DNA of 34,066 nt. Source: Treponema sp. Lineage in GTDB: Bacteria > Spirochaetota > Spirochaetia > Treponematales > Treponemataceae. The translations under genes were made by a program, and so were the position numbers. Of the stretch, positions 24,372 to 30,792 are shown one piece after another. Within the stretch, counting starts at the first letter, position 1, and each line of letters begins with the position of its first letter. The notes under the pieces were generated by a model that made no database searches, had not been told where the DNA came from, and saw only the letters and a program-made list of their open reading frames with translations. The DNA is taken from NCBI GenBank assembly GCA_017476165.1, contig JAFVDR010000120.1, forward strand, positions 1-34,066, given 5' to 3'.

Positions 24372-25286
24372 TTATCCTTTTATGGAGCCTGCAATGATGC
24401 CGTTGTCAAAGTATTTTTGGAAGAACGGATACATGACCAATAGCGGCAGACTCGAAATGATGATTGTTGCATATTTGAGCAATTCTGCAAGCTGTGCGCG
24501 AGCCGCGGTACTCTGCATGTCGGAAATCATGCCCGATTCCGGCTGGTTCTGGATAAGGATGGAGCGAAGAACCAGCTGCAAAGGTTGCTTTGCTGTGTCG
24601 TTCAAATAAATCATTGCATCAAAATAGCTGTTCCACATGCCAACGAACTGCCACAAGGCAAGTACGGTAATCAGCGGCGTACAGACGGGCAACAGTATGC
24701 GAAAGAAAAAAGTAAGGTCGTTTGCCCCATCTACATACGCAGCTTCGTGCAGTTCTTTCGGGATCCCCCTGTAGAATGTCCGTGCGATAATCATGTTCCA
24801 GACGCTGAACGCACCGGGAAGGATGACCGCCCACATGCTGTTGAGCAGCCCCATGTTGCTTATGAGCAGGTAGGTCGGAATGAGACCGCCGCCAAAGAAC
24901 ATGGTGATAACGAAAATGACGTTGAAGAATTTTCTGCCCACAAAGTTCGGACTGGACATTGGATAGGCGGCCAGCATTGTTACTGATACCGAAACAACCG
25001 TAAACAGCACGGAATATACTATGGCATTTCGGAACCCCGTCCAAATTGCCTTGTTTGACAATACCCGTTTGTATGCAGTGAGCGTCCATTTGCTAAAGTC
25101 CGTAGTGATGCCGCTGTTCTGGAGCGTTATAGGGTCAATGAATGATGCAATGACAATGTATATCATTGGAATGATGATTGCTGCCACGAATGCTCCCAGC
25201 AAAATGTACCCTGAACCAATGATGAGCTTGTCTTTCCATGAAACATGTATGAACCGCCGTATGTCTCTTCTTTCACTCTTTGTCAT
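24372..25286 (-). CDS. ABC sugar-transporter permease, LplC/YtcP-like
   Basis: A 304-residue inner-membrane permease of the CUT1 class. Six hydrophobic segments are visible (LIIGSGYILLGAFVAAIIIP first). The EAA loop that docks the ATPase reads HEAAYVDGANDLTFFFRILLP. It ends FDNGIIAGSIKG, typical of the second permease of LplABC-type systems. The frame opens at ATG 25298, overlapping the upstream stop as TAATG, but GGAGG lies ideally placed for the ATG at 25286 (TKSERRDIRRF), so I start there. No ATPase gene is in the window; a shared MsmK-type ATPase elsewhere must energise the system. Confidence 0.92.
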   Translation of the reverse strand: MTKSERRDIRRFIHVSWKDKLIIGSGYILLGAFVAAIIIPMIYIVIASFIDPITLQNSGITTDFSKWTLTAYKRVLSNKAIWTGFRNAIVYSVLFTVVSVSVTMLAAYPMSSPNFVGRKFFNVIFVITMFFGGGLIPTYLLISNMGLLNSMWAVILPGAFSVWNMIIARTFYRGIPKELHEAAYVDGANDLTFFFRILLPVCTPLITVLALWQFVGMWNSYFDAMIYLNDTAKQPLQLVLRSILIQNQPESGMISDMQSTAARAQLAELLKYATIIISSLPLLVMYPFFQKYFDNGIIAGSIKG

Positions 25287-25297
25287 GGTAGCCTCCA

Positions 25298-26194
25298 TTA
25301 CAGTCCCTGATCATCGTTTATCTTTGAAACGATTTTATTTACTATAATCAGCATGATTACGTTTATGACCGTGTTGAACAGTCCGACTGCCGTAGAAAAA
25401 CTGTAGTCTCCGTCGAGCAGACCTTTCTTGTATACATACGTTGCTATTATTTCAGAGCTGGCAAGGTTCAAGTCAGTCTGAAGGGCAAAGGCTTTTTCAA
25501 AACCGATGCTCATGATGTTTCCTGCCTGCAGGATAAACTGAATGACAACAATGTCCTTGATGGCAGGCCATTCAACCACTTGAATTTCCTGCAAGAGGTT
25601 TGCACCGTCCAGTACGGCGGCTTCCCTCAGTTCCTGATTGACACCGGACAGCGCAGCCGTGTACATGATGGAAGCCCATCCTGCCCCCTGCCATATTCCG
25701 CTGGCAATGTATATGGTACGGAACGCCCCAGGCATTGTCATAAAGTTGAGCTGTGTCGAAAGAAAGTTGTTGACAGGTCCCGTAACGGAAAGCATGATGC
25801 GCACAATGCCGCAGACTACGATGACTGATACGAAATTCGGCATGTACAGTACCAGCTGAATGTTGCGCTTTATGCCGTGGCTTTGTATGCGATTTAAAAG
25901 CAGGGCAAGAATTATGGGAACGGGAAATCCCCATAAAAGTCCAAAGATGCTGAGCTTTAGTGTGTTGGACAGATAGGAAAGGAAATCTGGTGACGAAAGG
26001 AAACGCGCAAAGTGTTTGAATCCCACCCATCTGCTTCCGAGCAATCCCCGAATCGGATTGTAGTCCTGGAATGCAATGAGGATGCCTCCCATGGGAATGT
26101 ACCGGAAAATAATTGTAAGTGCAAATGCAGGAAGCATAAAGATGACATACAGCTGCCAGTGCTGCTGTATATATAGAAGCTTTCTTGATTTCAT
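25298..26194 (-). CDS. ABC sugar-transporter permease, LplB/YteP-like
   Basis: A 298-residue inner-membrane permease and the first gene of the fructoside operon. Six hydrophobic helices can be seen. The family-typical start YVIFMLPAFALTIIFRYIPM and the segment AFQDYNPIRG are present. The EAA loop is REAAVLDGANLLQEIQVVEWP and docks the shared ATPase. It pairs with the permease at 24372 to form the channel. AGGAGG 5 bp before ATG 26194 supports the start. The promoter lies at 26260-26288 next to a palindrome, in the region shared with the divergent LacI-type gene. Confidence 0.92.
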   Translation of the reverse strand: MKSRKLLYIQQHWQLYVIFMLPAFALTIIFRYIPMGGILIAFQDYNPIRGLLGSRWVGFKHFARFLSSPDFLSYLSNTLKLSIFGLLWGFPVPIILALLLNRIQSHGIKRNIQLVLYMPNFVSVIVVCGIVRIMLSVTGPVNNFLSTQLNFMTMPGAFRTIYIASGIWQGAGWASIMYTAALSGVNQELREAAVLDGANLLQEIQVVEWPAIKDIVVIQFILQAGNIMSIGFEKAFALQTDLNLASSEIIATYVYKKGLLDGDYSFSTAVGLFNTVINVIMLIIVNKIVSKINDDQGL

Positions 26195-26259
26195 GCACTC
26201 CTCCTTTTTTTATTGTAATGTGTGCATTTGTGAAAACATATTGTTACACTCTTGAAAAT

Positions 26260-26301
26260 AGTGTAAAAGTGAATTAGGCAGTTGTCAAGTAAAATTTTTA
26301 C
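26260..26301 (-). promoter_or_regulatory. promoter and upstream operator of the fructoside operon
   Basis: On the minus strand TTGACA (26288-26283), a 17-bp spacer and TACACT (26265-26260) form the promoter; the expected start is near 26253. Directly upstream is a palindrome GTAAAA-T-TTTTAC (26289-26301). The same hexamers at the same spacing occur in the divergent lacI-type promoter, and the same half-site in the palindrome beside it. Confidence 0.7.
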
Positions 26302-26359
26302 ATTTTTTTGCATTTGTGCATAAACAAGCACAATATATGAGAAAATTATGTAAAAAAAC

Positions 26360-26416
26360 ATTTTACATGTAAAATTTATATGTGCATTTGACACAATTTA
26401 TGTTATGGATTACACT
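26360..26416 (+). promoter_or_regulatory. promoter and operator of the LacI-type gene, likely leaderless
   Basis: TTGACA (26388-26393), 17 bp and TACACT (26411-26416) place initiation at about 26423, which is the A of the chosen start codon. A perfect 16-bp palindrome ATTTTACATGTAAAAT (26360-26375) ends 12 bp before the -35 box. Its centre is about 72 bp from the centre of the palindrome at 26289-26301, close to seven helical turns. This would suit looping by two bound dimers. Confidence 0.65.
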
Positions 26417-26422
26417 TTTAGT

Positions 26423-27472
26423 ATGGCAAAAGTAACAATTCAAGATATAGCCAGTGAACTGGGGCTCTCGCGAAACACGGTTTCAAAGGCAATTAACAAT
26501 ACGGGCATACTTGCAGAATCGACAAGACAACTCATACTCAAAAAAGCTTCTGAAATGGGATACAAGACATTTCTGCCAGCTGAACCCCATGCCGATTCTC
26601 CAGCTTCCGTAGGGGAACTGGTGCTTTTTACCGCCGCAGCATTGAATGCATCCCATTTTTCAACCAAAATGCTGGATGAAATGCAACAGGAAGCATCCGT
26701 ACTTGGCTACGGATTTACAATATACCGCATCATGCCCAAGGAGCTTGAAGACTGCCGGCTTCCTGCAAACTTTGATGCGGGAAGAGCTGTCGGAATTTTC
26801 TGTGTCGAAATGTTCAACATGCAGTACAGCCACATGATATGTTCTTTGGGCATTCCTGTCGTATTTGTCGATACGGCCGTTTCTGTAGATGAAGAACCGC
26901 TGCCAGCAGATGTCCTGCTCATGGAAAACAAACGCGGCATCTATTCCTTTGTAAAGAAAATGGTGCTGTGCGGCAAAACGGACATGGGATTCGTAGGAGA
27001 ATCATTGCACTGCATGTCCTTTTACGAACGCAGCGATGCCTTTCTGGGCGCATTGAGGCTCTTTAAGATTCCTTTTAATGAAGAATGGATATTTGACAGT
27101 TTGTCTCAAGGCCTTGCGTATCCGAAACACGAAGACTATCTTCGATTTTTGGAGGAACGGTTCAAAAGCTGTTCCCGGTTGCCGAAAGTCCTTGTCTGTG
27201 CAAATGACTTTGTTGCCATAGACGTGCTCCACGTCTTTAAGAAAATCGGCATCAGAGTGCCGGAAGACATACTGCTCTGCGGTTTTGACGATTCCCCCGA
27301 AGCAAGTCTTATTACCCCAGCTCTCACGACTGTGCGCATTCATGCCAGAGACATGGGAAAGGAAGCCGTCAGCCTTTTGTTTTCGCGGATAAAACAGCCT
27401 TCAATGAAATTCCGCACGGTGTACGTTCAGACTGACCTTGTGTGCCGAGCATCGACAGAAGGAAATTCCTAA
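26423..27472 (+). CDS. LacI-family transcriptional regulator of the fructoside operon
   Basis: A 349-residue repressor-type regulator. The HTH is at residues 1-22 (MAKVTIQDIASELGLSRNTV), followed by the hinge helix region (SKAINNTGILAESTRQLILK) and a periplasmic-binding-protein-like sensor domain ending in LLCGFDDSPEASLITPALTT, the typical C-terminal subdomain motif. The gene is divergent from the permease/GH32 operon and should control it, releasing DNA when a fructoside or derivative binds. An in-frame ATG at 26405 lies within the promoter spacer, so I use ATG 26423, which has no ribosome-binding site but coincides with the predicted transcript start. Palindromes at 26289-26301 and 26360-26375 are its probable sites. 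Confidence 0.9.
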   Translation: MAKVTIQDIASELGLSRNTVSKAINNTGILAESTRQLILKKASEMGYKTFLPAEPHADSPASVGELVLFTAAALNASHFSTKMLDEMQQEASVLGYGFTIYRIMPKELEDCRLPANFDAGRAVGIFCVEMFNMQYSHMICSLGIPVVFVDTAVSVDEEPLPADVLLMENKRGIYSFVKKMVLCGKTDMGFVGESLHCMSFYERSDAFLGALRLFKIPFNEEWIFDSLSQGLAYPKHEDYLRFLEERFKSCSRLPKVLVCANDFVAIDVLHVFKKIGIRVPEDILLCGFDDSPEASLITPALTTVRIHARDMGKEAVSLLFSRIKQPSMKFRTVYVQTDLVCRASTEGNS

Positions 27473-27589
27473 ACCAGTCAAATGCACAGGCTTGATCACG
27501 GATTGCCACGTAGTCATTCCCCGCTGACAGGCTCGAACATGCGAGTGGCAAAAACGTGTTTGTAGATTAAACTTGATGCCAGAAAGCCT

Positions 27590-27687
27590 CTTTTTTCCGC
27601 CAGAAAAAAAAATTTTCCCGTTAGAAAAAAAAATTTATCTGCCAGAAAAAAAAATTTTTCCGCCAGAAAAAATTTTTTTTCTGGCGG
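27590..27687. repeat. 21-bp tandem repeat with terminal inverted copy
   Basis: Four units with AGAAAAAA starting at 27602, 27623, 27644 and 27665 give an exact 21-bp period. Each has a CCAG-type head and a long A-then-T tract. The last unit continues into its own inverted copy: CCGCCAGAAAAA (from 27660) and TTTTTTCTGGCGG (to 27687) form a hairpin. On the minus strand one phase reads a seven-residue repeat of the form EKFFFLA. The repeat could be a terminator-like array or a decayed peptide repeat. Confidence 0.75.
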
Positions 27688-27773
27688 AAAAATAATTCTG
27701 ATTCCGAACACCTGTTCCGCCCCCTTTTCGAGCATTTTTTTCTTGAGAAAACCTTGATTTTTCACAGGCATTT

Positions 27774-27986
27774 TTATACAGTTTTGGCAAAGAAGTTGCC
27801 TCGGGGGCACAGGTTGCCGCACCAGAACCGACCTGCAAAGATTGAAATGACGATGGGGCTTGCCATGCACAGAATGGCAACCAGCGCAAGTCGGAAATCG
27901 AACAGGCTTGCAACGACCATCGCTATCAAAATGACAAAAGACCAATGTTTCCAAAACGCAAATAGTTTTCCAAGTAGTGTTTTCAT
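27774..27986 (-). pseudogene. 4Fe-4S polyferredoxin-type membrane protein, N-terminal fragment
   Basis: A 70-codon frame. Residues 11-51 are two hydrophobic helices (FWKHWSFVILIAMVVASLFD, then LALVAILCMASPIVISIF), followed by GRFWCGNLCPRG with C56 and C60. That motif is characteristic of NapH/YccM-like membrane polyferredoxins, which move electrons between quinol and redox partners and are usually over 200 residues. Here the frame stops soon after NFFAKTV. The next phase continues with KMPVKNQGFLKKKMLEK and then enters the 21-bp repeat, so a frameshift and loss of the Fe-S domains are likely. No ribosome-binding site is evident at 27986. It may be a remnant, or a short protein related to the family. 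Confidence 0.6.
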
Positions 27987-28019
27987 GCCGCAATCTTACG
28001 ACACGCAAAAGAAAACGTC

Positions 28020-28034
28020 TGTGACAAAATCACA
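28020..28034. promoter_or_regulatory. CRP/FNR-like palindrome
   Basis: TGTGA (28020-28024) and TCACA (28030-28034) are perfect inverted half-sites 5 bp apart. They lie 34 bp upstream of the Fe-S fragment and 36 bp before the -35 box of the csgG-like operon. Classical CRP sites have a 6-bp gap and FNR half-sites are TTGAT, so the assignment to this regulator family is only by likeness. Confidence 0.35.
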
Positions 28035-28069
28035 CAAAGATTTAAACTGTAACAAACCTAAAAAAGCTG

Positions 28070-28098
28070 TTGTTATTTATTAAAGTAGGATATACAAT
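28070..28098 (+). promoter_or_regulatory. promoter of the envelope lipoprotein operon
   Basis: TTGTTA (28070-28075), 17 bp and TACAAT (28093-28098). Initiation near 28105 gives a leader of about 136 bases before ATG 28241. Confidence 0.6.
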
Positions 28099-28105
28099 TT
28101 ATGTA

Positions 28106-28206
28106 GGCAACCTTAGGATTGCCGCGAGTTTTGAATCCTTGCAACGAAGTTGTGACAACTTTGGTGTTCAATTACGGAATTCAAAACAGAGCTCTTTCAA
28201 AGTTAC
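28106..28206 (+). promoter_or_regulatory. structured leader RNA of the envelope operon
   Basis: The leader can fold into GGCAA/TTGCC (28106-28110, 28119-28123) and a long-range stem GTTTTGAAT/ATTCAAAAC (28128-28136, 28179-28187) that encloses a GTTGTGACAAC palindrome. The 5' GGCAAC can alternatively pair with GTTACC near 28206. No known riboswitch class was recognised. Confidence 0.45.
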
Positions 28207-28240
28207 CTTATTATAGAAAGAAGAATACAAGGAGACTTCA

Positions 28241-29209
28241 ATGCGTTTTATGAGAAATGTTCAGCATCTGTTGCTACCGCTGCTCGTTCCTGTTGTCTTT
28301 GCAGGATGCGTCAGCTCCCACCCGGACACGCCAAAGGCAAATACTACAGCCCTTGCACAGCAAAGTTCAAAGCCTACTGCAGCTTCGTATCAGGGGCTTA
28401 AGCGAAAGGTTGCCATTGCACGATTTTCAAACGAAACGGAATATGCAAAAGGAGCTTTCTACGACAAGAACAATGATCCATTGGGAAAGCAAGCCGTAGA
28501 CATCCTTTCCACAAAACTGACGTCATCAGGAAAATTCATCCTTCTGGAGCGTTCCGATGCGGAGCTCATAGAAAAAGAGCTGAAATATTCAGGACAGAGC
28601 GAAGCTGCACAGAAAGTCGGTGCAGACTACCTTATCATCGGTTCCGTCACGGAGTTTGGACGCAAGAATACGGGTGAAACGGGCATATTCACCCAGACAA
28701 AGCGGCAGATTGTACAGGCTGGCGTCAGCATCAGGCTTGTAGACGTTTCCACGGGCGAAGTCATCTATGCAGAAGAAGGCAAGGGAGAAGCAGAAACAGA
28801 AGCTTCTACGGTGCTCGGCTTTGGTGGTCAGGCAGGATACGATGCCACGCTCAGCGACAAGGCTATCAGTGCCGCCATTTCCCAGCTGGTCGAAAACGTC
28901 ATCAACAAGTGCATGGACAATCCCTGGAAATCATACATCCTTTCAAACGATGCCGACGGCATGATTATTGCAGGCGGCGCAAAGCAGGGCGTCAAGCCGG
29001 GCAACGTGTTCCAGGTCTATCAGAGGGGAAAGAAAGTCAAGAACCCTCAGACGGGAATGGACATGGAACTGCCGGGAAAACAGATTGGCTCGGTAACGGT
29101 CGTTTCTACAGGGGGTTCTACGGTTACCAACGAATATTCCTATGTTCAGTATTCCGGTTCACCGATAGATTCATCAAAACTTTCAGATTATGAAATAAGG
29201 GGCAAATAA
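28241..29209 (+). CDS. CsgG/HfaB-family lipoprotein
   Basis: A 322-residue lipoprotein whose signal peptide ends in VFAGC with C23 as lipidated residue. The domain matches the CsgG/HfaB/LpoB-like fold: KVAIARFSNETEYAKG, then LGKQAVDILSTKLTSSGKFI, LLERSDAELIEKELKYSGQ and GADYLIIGSVTEFG. The variable C-terminal third has KSYILSNDADGMIIAGGAKQ, GVKPGNVFQVY and GKQIGSVTVV, a small OB/FlgT-like module also seen in family members. CsgG itself forms an outer-membrane secretion pore. Here the operon partners (DUF4810 and DUF799) point instead to the conserved lipoprotein trio known in Neisseria and other diderms, whose role is not settled. AAGGAG 6 bp before ATG 28241 supports the start. Confidence 0.88.
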   Translation: MRFMRNVQHLLLPLLVPVVFAGCVSSHPDTPKANTTALAQQSSKPTAASYQGLKRKVAIARFSNETEYAKGAFYDKNNDPLGKQAVDILSTKLTSSGKFILLERSDAELIEKELKYSGQSEAAQKVGADYLIIGSVTEFGRKNTGETGIFTQTKRQIVQAGVSIRLVDVSTGEVIYAEEGKGEAETEASTVLGFGGQAGYDATLSDKAISAAISQLVENVINKCMDNPWKSYILSNDADGMIIAGGAKQGVKPGNVFQVYQRGKKVKNPQTGMDMELPGKQIGSVTVVSTGGSTVTNEYSYVQYSGSPIDSSKLSDYEIRGK

Positions 29210-29210
29210 C

Positions 29211-29564
29211 ATGAAAAAGCACGGTTTGTTAGGATGCATTGCACTCATCGCACTGGTCGTAGCAGCAGCATTCTTTTCCAGCTGCGAAAGTCCTCGCTCT
29301 GCATCTTATGGACTTCCTGACGTTGGATACGTTCAGTTTGTCAGTTCTACAAAATACAAGAATGTAACGGCTGTCTTTGACGATGACGTCCGCATAACGG
29401 CAAAGGTAAACAGTGCCGAAGACAGGACTATCGAAAACGACAGCAACTATGCCGTTACAACGGGAAGACACAGTGTGCAGGTATTCGATTCCAAAGGTAC
29501 GCTGCTTGTGTCCAAAGACATATTCGTATCTGCACAGGAAATTAAAGTCATTTATTTGCCATGA
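29211..29564 (+). CDS. small lipoprotein with beta-sandwich-like (PEGA-like) ending
   Basis: A 117-residue lipoprotein; the lipobox FSSC gives C25 as lipidated residue. The mature part is beta-rich: VGYVQFVSSTKYKNVTAVFD, then TGRHSVQVFDSKGTLLVSKD and VFVSAQEIKVIYLP-like strands. This resembles a PEGA-type domain, in which a GxHxVxV strand precedes a turn. The gene starts 2 bp after the csgG-like stop and its own stop overlaps the DUF4810 start as ATGA, so it is firmly inside the operon. From memory of the family, the usual trio lacks such a gene. I cannot name a function. Confidence 0.72.
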   Translation: MKKHGLLGCIALIALVVAAAFFSSCESPRSASYGLPDVGYVQFVSSTKYKNVTAVFDDDVRITAKVNSAEDRTIENDSNYAVTTGRHSVQVFDSKGTLLVSKDIFVSAQEIKVIYLP

Positions 29565-29926
29565 AAAGACTCCGAATCGTTCTTTCTGCATGTGTATTGA
29601 GCCTCGCATTCTGTGTTCCGGCGGCATCTGAGACGCTGTACAGCTGGTACGGCTATCAGGACAAGTCCTACCGGTACCTTAAAAAGAATGACGCGGCTTC
29701 GTACAAAAATTTGGTTCAGTGCTACGAAAGCATCATCAAAAACCAAAAGATGGGGCGCAAGACTGTGCCACCGGGAATCTATGCGGACTATGGCTGGCTG
29801 CTCATAAAGAACGGAGACAAGGAAAAGGGTATTGCAATGCTGAAAAAAGAGATGGAACTGTACCCGGAATCGAGCGTATTCATCAACAGGATACTTCAGA
29901 GGTTTACTGATGAACAGAAAAAGTAG
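29561..29926 (+). CDS. DUF4810 periplasmic/lipoprotein-like protein
   Basis: A 121-residue exported protein. The first 24 residues form a signal peptide (MKRLRIVLSACVLSLAFCVP) with probable cleavage near AAS-ET, so unlike many relatives it may be soluble. The DUF4810 pattern is clear: LYSWYGYQDKSYRYLKKND near the start, KTVPPGIYADYGWLLIKNGD in the middle and EMELYPESSVFINRILQRF at the end, the last two being a TPR-like pair. It begins inside the preceding gene's stop (ATGA) and overlaps the next gene by 17 bp. Strict coupling with a CsgG-like and a DUF799 gene is known for this family. Confidence 0.85.
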   Translation: MKRLRIVLSACVLSLAFCVPAASETLYSWYGYQDKSYRYLKKNDAASYKNLVQCYESIIKNQKMGRKTVPPGIYADYGWLLIKNGDKEKGIAMLKKEMELYPESSVFINRILQRFTDEQKK

Positions 29927-30644
29927 TTTTCACCCGCTGTTCCTTGCACTGTCAGTACTAATGCTTGCCTCTTGCCTTTCCTCATGCCTTTCCTTCGATT
30001 TTGGCGGCACGTACGAGCGTCCGACAAAAGGCAGCACGTATGCACAGCTGTACAGTGAAGATCCTGTGGTGATGCTCATCATGCCGCCAATCAACAACAG
30101 TTCAAACGTAGATGCAAAGGATTTTTTCTATTCTACACTGAACGTTCCCATTGCAGATGCCGGATACTACGTGCTTCCGCCATACCTTACGCTGGAAACG
30201 TTGCAGAGGGAAAGTGCCTACGATGCAGAACTGTTTTTGGACAAAGACCTGTCTAAATTCAGGGAAATATTCGGAGCTGACGTGGCAGTCTTTACCATCA
30301 TAAAGTCGTGGAACAAGAGCATGCTGGACTACAGCGTTACCGTTCAGATTGACTACGTGTTCAGATCTACGAAAACAAACGAAACGCTGTACAAAAAGAG
30401 CGGCACGGTACAGGCAGACTCTTCGCTGCAACTGACGGATGATGACAGCTTTCTGGGCTTTCTTGTGAATGTTGTGGCAAGTTCCATATCGACTGCCGTT
30501 ACAGATTTTGTAGACATGGCAGTAAAGTGCAACAACAAGGCTCTCGCTGACATTCCGCGCGGAAAATACAGCGCGCGCTATGGACAAGACAAAGATGACA
30601 GTCCTGGCAGCAGTAACGTTACCATCACCATTCCAGACAACTAG
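29910..30644 (+). CDS. DUF799/GNA1162-family lipoprotein
   Basis: A 244-residue lipoprotein. The signal peptide ends in LASC, with C22 as lipidated residue (C26 in LSSC is the alternative). The DUF799 core reads VVMLIMPPINNSSNVDAKDF, then PIADAGYYVLPPYLTLETL and FREIFGADVAVFTIIKSW, a fold related to the N-terminal domain of TolB and to CsgG. GNA1162 of Neisseria is the best-known member and an outer-membrane lipoprotein. The start lies 17 bp inside the DUF4810 gene. As the last gene of the operon it is followed by a 7-bp hairpin at 30653-30671. The function is unproven; an envelope assembly or transport complex with the three upstream products is likely. Confidence 0.87.
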   Translation: MNRKSSFHPLFLALSVLMLASCLSSCLSFDFGGTYERPTKGSTYAQLYSEDPVVMLIMPPINNSSNVDAKDFFYSTLNVPIADAGYYVLPPYLTLETLQRESAYDAELFLDKDLSKFREIFGADVAVFTIIKSWNKSMLDYSVTVQIDYVFRSTKTNETLYKKSGTVQADSSLQLTDDDSFLGFLVNVVASSISTAVTDFVDMAVKCNNKALADIPRGKYSARYGQDKDDSPGSSNVTITIPDN

Positions 30645-30652
30645 TGCAGCAG

Positions 30653-30671
30653 CCTGCCGACAACCGGCAGG
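30653..30671 (+). terminator. weak hairpin after the envelope operon
   Basis: CCTGCCG (30653-30659) and CGGCAGG (30665-30671) form a GC-rich stem with a 5-base loop, 9 bp after the last stop. No T run follows, so it may be only a 3' stabiliser. Confidence 0.4.
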
Positions 30672-30683
30672 TCTACCGACTTC

Positions 30684-30721
30684 TTGACACATTGACGAAT
30701 AATGTCAAATAGGAGTACAAT
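30684..30721 (+). promoter_or_regulatory. fabV promoter with overlapping palindrome
   Basis: TTGACG (30692-30697), an 18-bp spacer and TACAAT (30716-30721) form a promoter with a start near 30728. An inverted repeat TTGACACATT (30684-30693) and AATGTCAA (30701-30708) covers the -35 box and part of the spacer. It resembles, but does not match, known fatty-acid regulator sites, so a lipid-responsive operator is only inference. Confidence 0.5.
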
Positions 30722-30740
30722 AGAGGCACATCGCATTTTA

Positions 30741-30778
30741 GGGTTGCCCCTGGAGCAGACAGTTGCAGAGGGCGACTC
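30741..30778 (+). promoter_or_regulatory. leader hairpin of fabV
   Basis: GGGTTGCCC (30741-30749) pairs with GGGCGACTC (30770-30778) using G-U pairs. It ends 14 bp before the ATG and just ahead of the AGGAG at 30782-30786, so it could affect ribosome access. Confidence 0.4.
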
Positions 30779-30792
30779 TTCAGGAGAACACC

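Noticed and set aside
27590-27687. CRISPR array
   Set aside because: The 21-bp units follow each other directly without unique spacers, and no cas genes are present.
27514-28008. A 164-codon gene on the minus strand covering the 21-bp repeat
   Set aside because: Its first half is a shifted frame of the polyferredoxin fragment and its second half is the low-complexity repeat; a single functional gene is unlikely.
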